DNA from: Clostridium sp. CAG:508
Lineage (GTDB): Bacteria; Bacillota; Clostridia; TANB77; CAG-508
Assembly: GCA_000435755.1 (NCBI GenBank)
Contig: FR889098.1
Location: 24,972-49,392, forward strand
Reading direction: 5' to 3'
DNA length: 24,421 nucleotides
A program made the translations under genes and the position numbers. The notes beneath the pieces are model-generated. The model did not search any database, was not told the DNA's origin, and saw only the letters and a list, made by a program, of their open reading frames with translations. This document shows positions 8,246 to 16,758 of the stretch, piece after piece. Position 1 is the first letter of the stretch; the number at the start of each line of letters is the position of its first letter.

Positions 8246-9538
8246 ATGAAAATATTGATGTTAACATGGGAATATCCACCAAGAATAGTAGGAGGAATTG
8301 CTAGAGTAGTACACGATTTATCAAAAAGATTAATAAAAGATGGACATGAAGTAACAGTTATTACATATAAAGAAGGAGACTTGCCTGAATATGAAAATGA
8401 CAAAGGAGTAGAAGTATATCGTGTAGAAAACTATATGATACATCCAAATAGCTTTATAGACTGGACTTTGCAATTAAATTTCAATATGGTAGCAAAAGCC
8501 ACAGAACTAATAAATAAAAATGGAAAGTTTGATGTTATACACGCACATGACTGGCTAGTTGCATCAAGTGCCAAAACTTTAAAACAATCTTTTGGAATAC
8601 CACTAGTTGCTACAATACATGCAACAGAAGCAGGAAGAAACTCTGGAATTCATAATGAATCACAAAGATATATAAATGACACAGAATGGTTATTAACATA
8701 TGAAGCAACAGAAGTAATAGTAAACAGTAATTTTATGAAAGGACATGTGCAAAGCCTATTTGGACTTCCTTTTGATAAAATAAATGTAATACCAAATGGA
8801 ATTAACTTAACTAACTTTAATGGAATTGAAAGAGATTACGAATTTAGAAGACAATATGCAATGGATAATGAGAAAATTATTCTATATGTTGGAAGATTAG
8901 TATATGAAAAAGGAATTCAACATTTAATATCAGCAATGCCAAAAATATTACAAGGATATAATGATGTAAAACTTGTAATTGCAGGAAAAGGTGGAATGCT
9001 AGATGATTTAAAAGCACAAGCTGAAGCAATGGGTATTGCAAATAAGGTATATTTTACAGGATATTTAAATTCAAAACAAGTACAAAAAATATATAAATGT
9101 GCTGATGTAGCAGTATTCCCAAGTACATATGAACCATTTGGAATTGTTGCATTAGAAGGAATGTTAGCAGGAGTTCCAACAGTAGTTTCAGATGTTGGTG
9201 GTTTGGATGAAATAGTAGACCACGGAGTAAATGGAATGAAAAGCTATGCTGGAAATCCAAACTCAATAGCAGATTCAGTGTTAACAGTATTATATGATAA
9301 ACAATTAGCAGCTAATATGGCTAAAAAAGCTAAACAAAAAGTTAAGGAAGAATTTAACTGGACTAAAATTGCTCAAGATACACATTATATATATGAAAAA
9401 GCAATTTGCAAAACTGTTGCTGAAAAACAAAAACAAGAAATTGCACAAGAAAATGCTAAAAAGGCTAAAAAAGCAGGTAACACAGAAACAGAAATTACAA
9501 ATTTACTTAGTTTTCAGAAGAAACATGCTTATGCATAA
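8246..9538 (+). CDS. GT4 family glycogen-synthase-like glycosyltransferase
   Basis: A GT-B fold retaining glycosyltransferase of 430 residues. The N-terminal half begins WEYPPRIVGGIARVV, with the Gly-Gly acceptor/nucleotide loop at residues 16-17, and has the IHAHDWL segment near 98-104. The C-terminal half has the donor-site motif E-x7-E (Glu296 and Glu304 in YEPFGIVALEGM) and the LYVGRLVYEKG strand. Such GT4 enzymes beside GH57 branching enzymes are thought to elongate alpha-1,4-glucan from ADP- or UDP-glucose; the donor is not decided by sequence. Residues after about 400 form a charged Ala/Lys-rich extension. The AAGGGG SD is about 11 bases before the ATG. It is divergent from the DUF4912-GH57 pair and co-directional with the YlbF gene 18 bases on. 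An alternative role is surface glycan synthesis. Confidence 0.8.
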   Translation: MKILMLTWEYPPRIVGGIARVVHDLSKRLIKDGHEVTVITYKEGDLPEYENDKGVEVYRVENYMIHPNSFIDWTLQLNFNMVAKATELINKNGKFDVIHAHDWLVASSAKTLKQSFGIPLVATIHATEAGRNSGIHNESQRYINDTEWLLTYEATEVIVNSNFMKGHVQSLFGLPFDKINVIPNGINLTNFNGIERDYEFRRQYAMDNEKIILYVGRLVYEKGIQHLISAMPKILQGYNDVKLVIAGKGGMLDDLKAQAEAMGIANKVYFTGYLNSKQVQKIYKCADVAVFPSTYEPFGIVALEGMLAGVPTVVSDVGGLDEIVDHGVNGMKSYAGNPNSIADSVLTVLYDKQLAANMAKKAKQKVKEEFNWTKIAQDTHYIYEKAICKTVAEKQKQEIAQENAKKAKKAGNTETEITNLLSFQKKHAYA

Positions 9539-9556
9539 ATATAAGGAGGAAAAATT

Positions 9557-9889
9557 ATGCAAGTATATGATACAGCAAACCGTTTAGCACAAGAGATAAG
9601 AGATTCCGAAGAATTCAAATTATACAAAAAGAGAAAAGATGAAATACACAATGATCCAGAAAAGAAGCAAAAAGTAGAAGATTTTGAAAAACTAAGATAT
9701 GAAGTTCAACTAATGGCATATGCAGGAGAGGCAAAAGATGAAGAAAAAAATAAAAAACTAGAAGAGATGTATATGACTTTAGTAGAAAATAAAGATATTA
9801 AAGAATACTTTGATTTAGAAGTGAAGTTTAATATTATGATTGCTGATGTAAATAAAATAATTGCTGAAGCAATAAAAGATGTATTATAA
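9557..9889 (+). CDS. YlbF/YmcA family protein
   Basis: A 110-residue, almost entirely helical, highly charged protein of the Com_YlbF family (PF06133). In Bacillus, YlbF, YmcA and YaaT form a complex that affects RNase Y-dependent mRNA maturation and, through it, sporulation, competence and biofilm formation. The sequence shows the typical start with A-x-x-L-A-x-x-I-R-x-S-x-E (residues 6-18), two long amphipathic helices, and a final helix with NKIIAEAI. Whether this is the YlbF or YmcA equivalent, or another paralogue, cannot be told. The gene is 18 bases after the GT4 gene with SD AAGGAGG, so it is in the same operon, and a terminator follows. Confidence 0.8.
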   Translation: MQVYDTANRLAQEIRDSEEFKLYKKRKDEIHNDPEKKQKVEDFEKLRYEVQLMAYAGEAKDEEKNKKLEEMYMTLVENKDIKEYFDLEVKFNIMIADVNKIIAEAIKDVL

Positions 9890-9897
9890 GAAAAATT

Positions 9898-9942
9898 GTC
9901 GTTAAGAAAGCTATAAATAGAGGCTTTTTTAACGACTTTTTT
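9898..9942 (+). terminator. Intrinsic terminator after the GT4-YlbF operon
   Basis: GTCGTTAA (9898-9905) pairs with TTAACGAC (9929-9936), and the stem continues inward through AAAGC (9907-9911) with GCTTT (9923-9927), about 14 pairs in all, followed by TTTTTT from 9937. Confidence 0.9.
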
Positions 9943-9966
9943 ATTGTATAGAAAAGAGGAAAGAAA

Positions 9967-10668
9967 ATGGAATACATTTTTATAATTTGTATATGTGTGC
10001 TTACTATGATAATTTTAAAATTTGCATGGAGCATAAAAATAAAAGATATAAAAAAGTTAAAAGAATTAGGTTATGATAAAGGTTTGAATGAAATAACAAA
10101 TAAACTACCTGAAAATAAAGAAATTTGCAAGAGTATCTTAAAAATGCTTAATAATGAAAATGTGAAAATAGAAGAAAGTGAAAGCAATCAAGCTAGTTTA
10201 TATATGGTACTTTCAAATTCAATTATAATAGCAAACATAAAAAACGCCTTCACAAGAGTTCAAACAGTAGCACATGAGTGTTTACACTCTATTCAAAATA
10301 AAAGAACTTTGCTTTTTAACTTCATATTTTCTAACATATATTTTATATATTTTATTGTAATATGCATTTTAGCAATATTAAAAATAAATCCGCTTCCAAA
10401 CACAGTTTTATTTGCTCTAGCTATATTTAGCTTTATAAATTACATAATTAGAAGTTATTTAGAAATGGATGCAATGATAAATGCAAAACCATTAGCAGAA
10501 CAATATTTAAAAAGAGAAGGAACTCTTACAGAAAAAGAACAAGAAACAATATTAAACAATTATGACGAAATAAACAATATAGGAATAAAACTATATAACT
10601 ATACCTTAATCACAAAAAATCTTATAAAAATAATAATTTATTCAGTTATTTGCATAATTTTTATCTAA
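9967..10668 (+). CDS. Membrane-bound zinc metallopeptidase, YugP-like and divergent
   Basis: A 233-residue protein with an N-terminal membrane helix (about 2-18), a soluble part, the zinc motif HECLH in VAHECLHSIQ (about residues 97-106), two adjacent hydrophobic segments (about 118-136 and 143-158), the segment YLEMDAM whose Glu could be the third zinc ligand, and a final helix (about 215-233). The order of HExxH, paired helices, then E-x-DA matches the YugP/Zn_peptidase_2 (PF04298) type, although the usual HEVGHA is changed to HECLHS. It would cut membrane or membrane-proximal substrates; none is known. It stands alone between two terminators, and the gene's own terminator overlaps its stop codon. 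The metallopeptidase call is firm; the exact family is moderate. Confidence 0.7.
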   Translation: MEYIFIICICVLTMIILKFAWSIKIKDIKKLKELGYDKGLNEITNKLPENKEICKSILKMLNNENVKIEESESNQASLYMVLSNSIIIANIKNAFTRVQTVAHECLHSIQNKRTLLFNFIFSNIYFIYFIVICILAILKINPLPNTVLFALAIFSFINYIIRSYLEMDAMINAKPLAEQYLKREGTLTEKEQETILNNYDEINNIGIKLYNYTLITKNLIKIIIYSVICIIFI

Positions 10669-10690
10669 AATTATGCAAATTTTATACTTT
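10648..10690 (+). terminator. Intrinsic terminator overlapping the metallopeptidase stop codon
   Basis: A perfect 14-bp stem, 10648-10661 (ATTTGCATAATTTT) with 10667-10680, with a 5-base loop, followed by a mostly T stretch. The TAA stop (10666-10668) falls at the loop edge, so the last six codons form the left arm. Confidence 0.75.
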
Positions 10691-10710
10691 CTCTTTAAAA
10701 AGTTTCGAAT

Positions 10711-10739
10711 TTGTTGTAAAATAATACAAACTGTAAATA
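10711..10739 (+). promoter_or_regulatory. Weak candidate promoter for recJ-rel
   Basis: TTGTTG (10711-10716), 17-base spacer, TAAATA (10734-10739), just before the recJ SD. The -10 is poor, so this is tentative; a promoter is expected here because a terminator lies directly upstream. Confidence 0.35.
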
Positions 10740-10754
10740 TATTAGGAGAAATTA

Positions 10755-12440
10755 ATGAATAAAAAATGGGAAGTATGCAAAGAAAATAAAAATGATATAG
10801 ATAAAATATCTAAAGAAAATGGATTAAGTAATTTAATTAGTAGTATATTAGCGAGTAGAGGAATTATTGAAAAAGAAGACGTAAGAGAATTTTTAAATCC
10901 TACAAGAGATGATTTTCATGCTCCATTTCTAATGCCAGATATGGAAAAGGCAGTAGATAGAATTTTAAAAGCAATACAAACACAAGAAAAGACCATTATA
11001 TATGGAGACTATGATGTAGATGGAATAACAAGTATTACTGTACTCAAGAAATTCTTAGAAGAAAGAAATTTACAAGTTGGAGAGTACATTCCAAATAGAT
11101 TAAATGAAGGCTATGGGCTAAATAAAGAAGCAGTAAAGAAAATTGCGGAACAAGGGTATAAATTAATAATAACTGTAGACTGTGGAATTTCATGTATAGA
11201 AGAGATTAAATATGCAACAGAATTAGGACTAGAAGTAATAGTTACAGATCACCATGAACCAGCAGAAGAATTGCCAAAATGTTTAGCAGTAGTAGATGCA
11301 AAAAGAAAAGATAATCAATATCCATTTAATCAATTAGCAGGTGTTGGAGTAGTATTTAAGCTAATACAGGCAATTTCAATTAAATTAAATTTAGATAATA
11401 AAGAATATTTAAAATATTTAGATATTGTATGTGTTGGAACTATTTCAGATATAGTACCACTAGTAGATGAAAACAGAGTAATTACTAAATTAGGATTAAA
11501 GCTAGTACCAATATCAAAAAATATTGGCTTAAGGACTTTACTTGCATCTACAGGATATAAAGAAGTAAATTCTACTACAATATCTTTTGGTATAGCTCCA
11601 AGAATAAATGCTTGTGGTAGAATGGGAGAAGAAAAAGAAGCTTTAAGATTATTCCTAACAAATGACTTACATGAAGCTAAAGAAATAACAGAAAGATTAA
11701 ACAACTATAACCTAGAAAGACAAGAAACAGAAAAAAGAATATTTAAACAAGCTTTAGAACAAATTGAAAATGGAGAAAAGGATAAATCTTGTATTGTTTT
11801 AGGACAAGAAGGTTGGCATCATGGAATAATTGGAATAGTTGCATCAAAAGTAACAGATATATATTTTAAACCAAGCATTTTAATTTGCTTTGAAGGAGAA
11901 GAAGGAAAAGGCTCAGGAAGAAGCATCCCAGGATTTAACTTACATGATGCTGTAATGAATTGCGATACATATGTGGAAAAATTTGGCGGACATAGTATGG
12001 CAATAGGCATAAATGTTAAAAGAGAAAATTTTGAAAAATTTAAAAAAGAATTTGAAGAATATACACAAAACAGCCATATTAGTGATATAATACCGATTAT
12101 ACAAATTGATAAACAAGTAGATATAAAAAAGATAAACATACAAGAAGTTAATGAATTAAAGCTATTAGAACCATATGGTGAAGGTAATAAAATGCCAGTA
12201 TTTTTAATTAAAAACTTAAAAATATTATCAATAAGAAGTTTGTCTGAAGGAAAACATATAAAATTAAAACTTGGAATCGACAATCATATGATAGATGCCA
12301 TCGGATTTAATATGGGAGAAGTAGCAGATAAGTATTTAATTGGAGATAAAGTTGATATTGTTGGAAGTTTAGAAGTAAATCAATTTGGAGGAAATGAAAA
12401 TATTCAAGTAAACTTAAAAGATTTAAGAAAAACTATTTAA
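10755..12440 (+). CDS. recJ: Single-stranded-DNA-specific exonuclease RecJ
   Basis: RecJ is a 5'-3' exonuclease acting on single-stranded DNA in recombination and mismatch or base-excision repair. Motifs in order: YGDYDVDGITS (DHH motif I, about residue 82), VDCGIS, the signature VTDHHE, GTISDIVPL, then in the DHHA1 half GWHHGIIGIVASK, GSGRSIPGFNL and the glycine-rich FGGHSMAIG. A C-terminal OB-like beta region (about 455-561) follows. At 561 residues it is a full-length short-form RecJ with no extra domains. SD AGGAGA is 6 bases before the ATG. rel follows after 16 bases, as in the clostridial recJ-apt-rel arrangement, except that apt is absent here. Confidence 0.95.
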   Translation: MNKKWEVCKENKNDIDKISKENGLSNLISSILASRGIIEKEDVREFLNPTRDDFHAPFLMPDMEKAVDRILKAIQTQEKTIIYGDYDVDGITSITVLKKFLEERNLQVGEYIPNRLNEGYGLNKEAVKKIAEQGYKLIITVDCGISCIEEIKYATELGLEVIVTDHHEPAEELPKCLAVVDAKRKDNQYPFNQLAGVGVVFKLIQAISIKLNLDNKEYLKYLDIVCVGTISDIVPLVDENRVITKLGLKLVPISKNIGLRTLLASTGYKEVNSTTISFGIAPRINACGRMGEEKEALRLFLTNDLHEAKEITERLNNYNLERQETEKRIFKQALEQIENGEKDKSCIVLGQEGWHHGIIGIVASKVTDIYFKPSILICFEGEEGKGSGRSIPGFNLHDAVMNCDTYVEKFGGHSMAIGINVKRENFEKFKKEFEEYTQNSHISDIIPIIQIDKQVDIKKINIQEVNELKLLEPYGEGNKMPVFLIKNLKILSIRSLSEGKHIKLKLGIDNHMIDAIGFNMGEVADKYLIGDKVDIVGSLEVNQFGGNENIQVNLKDLRKTI

Positions 12441-12456
12441 TAAAGGAGGGAAGCGC

Positions 12457-14655
12457 ATGTCAGAAATACAAGAAATGACAATAGAAGATGTAATAAATAC
12501 AACTAAAAAGAATAATAGAAAATCAGATAGTAAACTTATAAGAAAAGTATATAATTACGCAAAAGCACATCACGAAGGGCAATTAAGAAAATCAGGAGAA
12601 CCATATATTATTCACCCAGTGCAAGTTGCATATATATTGTCAACTTTAGGCTTGGATGACAGTACAATATGTGCAGCCCTTTTGCATGACGTAGTAGAAG
12701 ATACAGAAATTACAAAACAAGATTTGGAGAATGAATTTGGTGAAGAAATTGCGGAATTAGTAGATGGAGTTACTAAGCTTAGCAAACTTCAATATGCTAG
12801 TATGGAGGAGCAACAAGTAGAAAATTACAGAAAAATGTTTTTAGCAATGGGAAAAGACATAAGAGTTATACTAATTAAACTTGCTGATAGACTTCATAAT
12901 ATGAGAACATTAAAATATCTAACACGTGATAGACAAATTGCTAATGCGAATGAAACGATGGAGCTATATGCACCACTTGCAAATCGTTTAGGTATGTATT
13001 CTCTAAAATGGGAGTTAGAGGATTTAGCTTTTAAATACCTATATCCAGAAGAGTATCGTGAATTAGTAGAAGGAATCGACCGTAAAAGAGAAGAACGTTT
13101 ACAATTTATTGATATGATTATGGAACAAATAAAACAGTCAGTAAAAAAACAACATATTGAAGCAGAAATTACAGGAAGAGCAAAACATTTATATAGTATT
13201 TACCGCAAAATGAAAAGAGATAATATTACCTTAGATCAAGTATATGACTTGTTTGCATTAAGGGTAATAGTTAACTCTATAAAAGACTGTTATGCAGTTT
13301 TAGGTATAGTACATGAGTTATATAGCCCGATGCCAGGAAGATTTAAAGACTATATTTCAGTGCCAAAGCCTAATATGTATCAGTCTTTGCATACTACTTT
13401 AATTGGACCAAAAGGAACACCATTTGAGGTGCAAATTCGTACATGGGACATGCACCGTATAGCAGAGTATGGTATTGCTGCACACTGGGCATATAAAGAG
13501 GCTAGCTTTATGGGAAACAAAAAAGCTAATGTTAAAGTTGAGGAAGACAAACTTTCATGGCTTCGTGAAACCTTAGAGTGGCAAAAAGATATGCAAGACC
13601 CAGATGAGTTTTTAAATACATTAAAAACAGAGCTTTTTGAAGATGAAGTTTATGTATTTACTCCAAAGGGAAAAATTATTGCATTACCTAAAGGCAGTAC
13701 ACCAATAGATTTTGCATACTATATCCACGCTGAAATAGGCAACCATATGACTGGAGCTAAGATAAATAGTAAGATGATGCCAATAGTAACTCAATTAAAA
13801 AATGGAGATATTGTTGAAATTATTACATCAGATCAATCAAAAGGACCTAGTAGGGATTGGCTAAAATTTATTAAAAGTTCAACAGCTAAAAATAAGATTT
13901 TAGCTTGGTACAAGAAAAACGATAGAGAAGAAAACATTGTTAAAGGTAAAGACCTAATCGAAAAAGAAATAAAGAAAATAGGTATGACACATGCTGAAAT
14001 TGCTAAGTCAGAATATATACAAGCAGCTTTGGATAGATATAAATATTCGGAAGTAGATGAAATGTATGCAAGTGTTGGATTTGGAGCAATTTCTGCAGGT
14101 AAAATTGTAGCTAGAATGTTAGAAGAATATAGAAAAGACCATCAAACTGAAAACCTAGAAGAAAAGTTAGAGGTGCTTTCTAAAGATAGAGCATATAAAC
14201 CAAAAGCAACCAAAACAGGTATTATTGTAAAAGGAATAGATAATTGTTTGGTAAAATTATCAAAATGTTGTAATCCAGTTCCTGGAGACGAAATAGTTGG
14301 ATATATTACAAAAGGTAGAGGGGTATCAGTACACAGAAAAGATTGTGCAAATGTAAACAATTTATTATCAGAAGAAAACAGAATGATAGATGTATACTGG
14401 TATGAAGCGGAAAAGACTAGATATAGTGTTGATATAGAGGTTTATGGAAATGAAAGAAGTGGACTTTTAGCAGACATTATTAGAGAAATAGAAGGAACAA
14501 AAAGCAAACTATTAGCTGTAACTTCGAGAGCAAACAAAGAAAAGATTTCAATTACAGAAGTAACTGTTGAAGTTGAGAACATTGAAGAGTTGAATAAAAT
14601 ACTTAAACAGATTAGAAAAGTTGATAGTGTGTACGAGGTTAAAAGGAAGAAGTAA
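12457..14655 (+). CDS. relA: Bifunctional (p)ppGpp synthetase/hydrolase Rel
   Basis: This is the stringent-response enzyme that makes and degrades (p)ppGpp on ribosomes. The hydrolase HD domain is intact (HPVQVAYIL, ALLHDVVEDTE near residue 76, KLADRLHNMRT). The synthetase domain has GRFKDYIS near 294 with the RxKD signature of bifunctional enzymes, YQSLHTT, and the IRTWDMHRIAEYGIAAHW segment. The TGS domain starts about 396 (VYVFTPKGKI), a Cys-containing zinc-finger region (KCCNPVPGD, RKDCANV) lies near 605-635, and the C-terminal ACT domain spans about 655-732. The length of 732 is standard. AAAGGAGGG precedes the ATG by about 7 bases. It is probably co-transcribed with recJ. Both catalytic halves look functional. 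Confidence 0.97.
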   Translation: MSEIQEMTIEDVINTTKKNNRKSDSKLIRKVYNYAKAHHEGQLRKSGEPYIIHPVQVAYILSTLGLDDSTICAALLHDVVEDTEITKQDLENEFGEEIAELVDGVTKLSKLQYASMEEQQVENYRKMFLAMGKDIRVILIKLADRLHNMRTLKYLTRDRQIANANETMELYAPLANRLGMYSLKWELEDLAFKYLYPEEYRELVEGIDRKREERLQFIDMIMEQIKQSVKKQHIEAEITGRAKHLYSIYRKMKRDNITLDQVYDLFALRVIVNSIKDCYAVLGIVHELYSPMPGRFKDYISVPKPNMYQSLHTTLIGPKGTPFEVQIRTWDMHRIAEYGIAAHWAYKEASFMGNKKANVKVEEDKLSWLRETLEWQKDMQDPDEFLNTLKTELFEDEVYVFTPKGKIIALPKGSTPIDFAYYIHAEIGNHMTGAKINSKMMPIVTQLKNGDIVEIITSDQSKGPSRDWLKFIKSSTAKNKILAWYKKNDREENIVKGKDLIEKEIKKIGMTHAEIAKSEYIQAALDRYKYSEVDEMYASVGFGAISAGKIVARMLEEYRKDHQTENLEEKLEVLSKDRAYKPKATKTGIIVKGIDNCLVKLSKCCNPVPGDEIVGYITKGRGVSVHRKDCANVNNLLSEENRMIDVYWYEAEKTRYSVDIEVYGNERSGLLADIIREIEGTKSKLLAVTSRANKEKISITEVTVEVENIEELNKILKQIRKVDSVYEVKRKK

Positions 14656-14709
14656 TTTTTTTCAAAATCGGATATTGAAACAATAAGAACAGTACGGAAA
14701 GGAAAAATA

Positions 14710-15318
14710 GTGATGATACTAAAGCAGTTGAGAGTAAACAGTGGAGCAATTTGTGAGCCAACAAATTGCTACATTGTTCAAGATGAAAAAACAAAAGAAA
14801 CAATGGTTATAGATCCGGGTGGAGAAGTAAATAAAATTATCGAAATGCTAGATATATTACAAGCAAAACTAAAATATATATACATAACTCACTGCCATGG
14901 AGACCATATTGGAGCATTAGTAGAATTAAAAAACGCAAAAGGCGGAAAAATATTAATTCATAGATTGGAAAAAGAGGGCCTACAAGATAAAAATATTAGC
15001 TTAACAGATTATGTTGGAGTTGAGGACGTACATTTAGACCCAGATTCTATAGTAGATGATGGGGATAAAATACATATAGGAAATATAGAGTTTAGGGTAA
15101 TTCATACGCCTGGCCATACAAAAGGTGGAAGTTCACTATATTGTGAAGAAGAAAAACTTGTATTTTCAGGAGATACTTTATTCCATGGAACTTGGGGTAG
15201 AACAGATTTGCCAACAAGTAATTTTATGGATATAATGAATTCAATAACAGAAAAAATATTAAAACTTCCAGATGACACAATAGTATATCCACGGACATGG
15301 CAAATCAACTATGATTAG
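14710..15318 (+). CDS. MBL-fold hydrolase (glyoxalase II-like), C-terminus frameshifted
   Basis: A metallo-beta-lactamase-fold hydrolase of the glyoxalase II-like group that sits between rel and hisS in Clostridia. Metal ligands seen: THCHGDH (H-x-H-x-D-H), HTPGH and FSGDTLF. The frame then reads VYPRTWQINYD and stops. In the +1 frame, VYPGHGKSTMIREE and the expected tail continue to TAG at 15362-15364, 11 bases before hisS. Removing one base of the CCACGG at 15289-15294 (A15291 or C15292) restores VYPGHG, which carries the last conserved His ligand. As written the product lacks it: either a sequencing or assembly error, or a recent inactivating indel. The start is GTG 14710 or ATG 14713, with AAAGGA just upstream. 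Substrate is unknown; the intact gene would span 14710-15364. Confidence 0.85.
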   Translation: MMILKQLRVNSGAICEPTNCYIVQDEKTKETMVIDPGGEVNKIIEMLDILQAKLKYIYITHCHGDHIGALVELKNAKGGKILIHRLEKEGLQDKNISLTDYVGVEDVHLDPDSIVDDGDKIHIGNIEFRVIHTPGHTKGGSSLYCEEEKLVFSGDTLFHGTWGRTDLPTSNFMDIMNSITEKILKLPDDTIVYPRTWQINYD

Positions 15319-15375
15319 AGAAGAAAAACCAATTTATGATGAATTAAAACCAAGAGAAGATTAGGAGGAGAAGAT

Positions 15376-16689
15376 ATGAATATAGAACCAAGAACTTTGG
15401 CTGGTTTCATGGAACTATTGCCAAATGAACAAATATTATTTGAGCAAATGAAACAAACAATAGAAAAAACATACCAAAGATTTGGATTTTTACCATTAGA
15501 TACACCAATACTAGAACTATCAGAAGTGCTATTAGCAAAAGCAGGTGGAGAAACTGAAAAACAGATTTACCGCTTCACAAAAGGAGATACAGACATTTCA
15601 ATGAGATTTGACTTAACTGTACCACTTGCAAAATATGTAGCTAAAAATTATGGAAATTTAAGTTTCCCATTTAGAAGATATCAAATAGGTAAAGTATATA
15701 GAGGGGAAAAAACTCAAAAAGGTAGATTTCGTGAATTTTATCAATGCGATATTGATATTATTGGAGATGGAGAACTTGGAATAGTTAATGACGCAGAAAT
15801 TCCAAGTGTTATATATAACCTAATATCAGATTTAGGTTTCAATGATTTCACTATATGCATAAATAACAGAAAAGTATTAAATGGATTATTTAGAGAAGTA
15901 AATCAAGAGCAAAATGCAGTTGACATTATGAGAACTATTGATAAACTTGCCAAAATAGGAAAAGAAAAAGTAATAGAAGAACTAAAAGAAATTGGTGTTG
16001 ATGACCAAGCAATTGAAAGAATATTAACTTTTATTGAAATTGATGGAACAACAGACGAAAAGATTAGTAAATTAGAAAACCTAGGTATTCTAAATGAAAT
16101 GTTTACACAAGGCTTAGAAGAGCTAAAACAAGTTGTAAAATACATTAGAATATTTGGGGTACCAGATACTCACTTTAAAATAGATTTAACAATTGCTAGA
16201 GGATTAGACTATTACACAGGAACAGTATATGAAACATTTTTAAATGACTATAAAGAACTAGGAAGTGTATGTTCAGGAGGAAGATATGAAAACTTAGCTG
16301 AATATTACACAGACAAAAAGTTGCCTGGTGTTGGAATTTCAATTGGTCTAACCAGACTATTCTATAAACTAAATGAATTACAACTTATCAAAACAGACAA
16401 ATATTCTATGTCAGATATTTTAATAATACCAATGACAGAAGATATGACAAAATCAATTGAATTAGCAAGTGATTTGCGTAAAGAAGGAATAAATACAGAA
16501 GTATATTTAAATGACAAAAAATTAAAAGCAAAATTTAAATATGCAGACAAACTAAAAATTCCTTATGTTGTTGTAATTGGAGAAGACGAGATAAGTTCTA
16601 ATACAGTAAAAGTTAAAAATATGGAAACAGGAGAAGAGACTCCTACAGAACTAGATGCAAAGAAAATTTGCGAAGTAATTAAAAACTAA
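15376..16689 (+). CDS. hisS: Histidine-tRNA ligase, archaeal/eukaryotic-like type
   Basis: A class II aminoacyl-tRNA synthetase that charges tRNA-His. The catalytic core has motif 2 in GKVYRGEKTQKGRFREFYQ, the histidine-specific ARGLDYYTG, SGGRYENLA, and motif 3 in GVGISIGLTR. A C-terminal anticodon-binding domain (about 345-437: ILIIPMTEDM, ELASDLRKEGINTEVY, YVVVIGEDEI) follows. Length (437) is typical. Details differ from E. coli-type HisRS: RFDLTVPLAKYVA replaces the RPEGT-type segment, and REFYQCDIDIIG replaces RQFHQ-type, both closer to human/archaeal enzymes. SD AGGAGGAG is 6 bases before the ATG. The partner aspS, usual next gene in Clostridia, is absent; spoIIP follows. Confidence 0.95.
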   Translation: MNIEPRTLAGFMELLPNEQILFEQMKQTIEKTYQRFGFLPLDTPILELSEVLLAKAGGETEKQIYRFTKGDTDISMRFDLTVPLAKYVAKNYGNLSFPFRRYQIGKVYRGEKTQKGRFREFYQCDIDIIGDGELGIVNDAEIPSVIYNLISDLGFNDFTICINNRKVLNGLFREVNQEQNAVDIMRTIDKLAKIGKEKVIEELKEIGVDDQAIERILTFIEIDGTTDEKISKLENLGILNEMFTQGLEELKQVVKYIRIFGVPDTHFKIDLTIARGLDYYTGTVYETFLNDYKELGSVCSGGRYENLAEYYTDKKLPGVGISIGLTRLFYKLNELQLIKTDKYSMSDILIIPMTEDMTKSIELASDLRKEGINTEVYLNDKKLKAKFKYADKLKIPYVVVIGEDEISSNTVKVKNMETGEETPTELDAKKICEVIKN

Positions 16690-16698
16690 AAATCATAA

Positions 16699-16748
16699 TC
16701 TCCTTTGTCCAAGAATATACTAGTTAATAGTAAATTGGACAAAGGAGA
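16699..16748 (+). promoter_or_regulatory. Perfect 14-bp hairpin burying the spoIIP Shine-Dalgarno
   Basis: TCTCCTTTGTCCAA (16699-16712) is the exact reverse complement of TTGGACAAAGGAGA (16735-16748). A second 5-bp stem TACTA/TAGTA (16718-16722, 16728-16732) lies within the 22-base loop. The right arm contains AAAGGAG (16741-16747), the only SD for spoIIP. Two A and five T follow, so a terminator role for hisS is also possible. Confidence 0.8.
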
Positions 16749-16758
16749 AATTTTTATT

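Noticed and set aside
16705..16758. Longer spoIIP start at TTG 16705
   Set aside because: It lies in the left arm of the hairpin without an SD; ATG 16759 has AAAGGAG upstream and begins just before the membrane helix.
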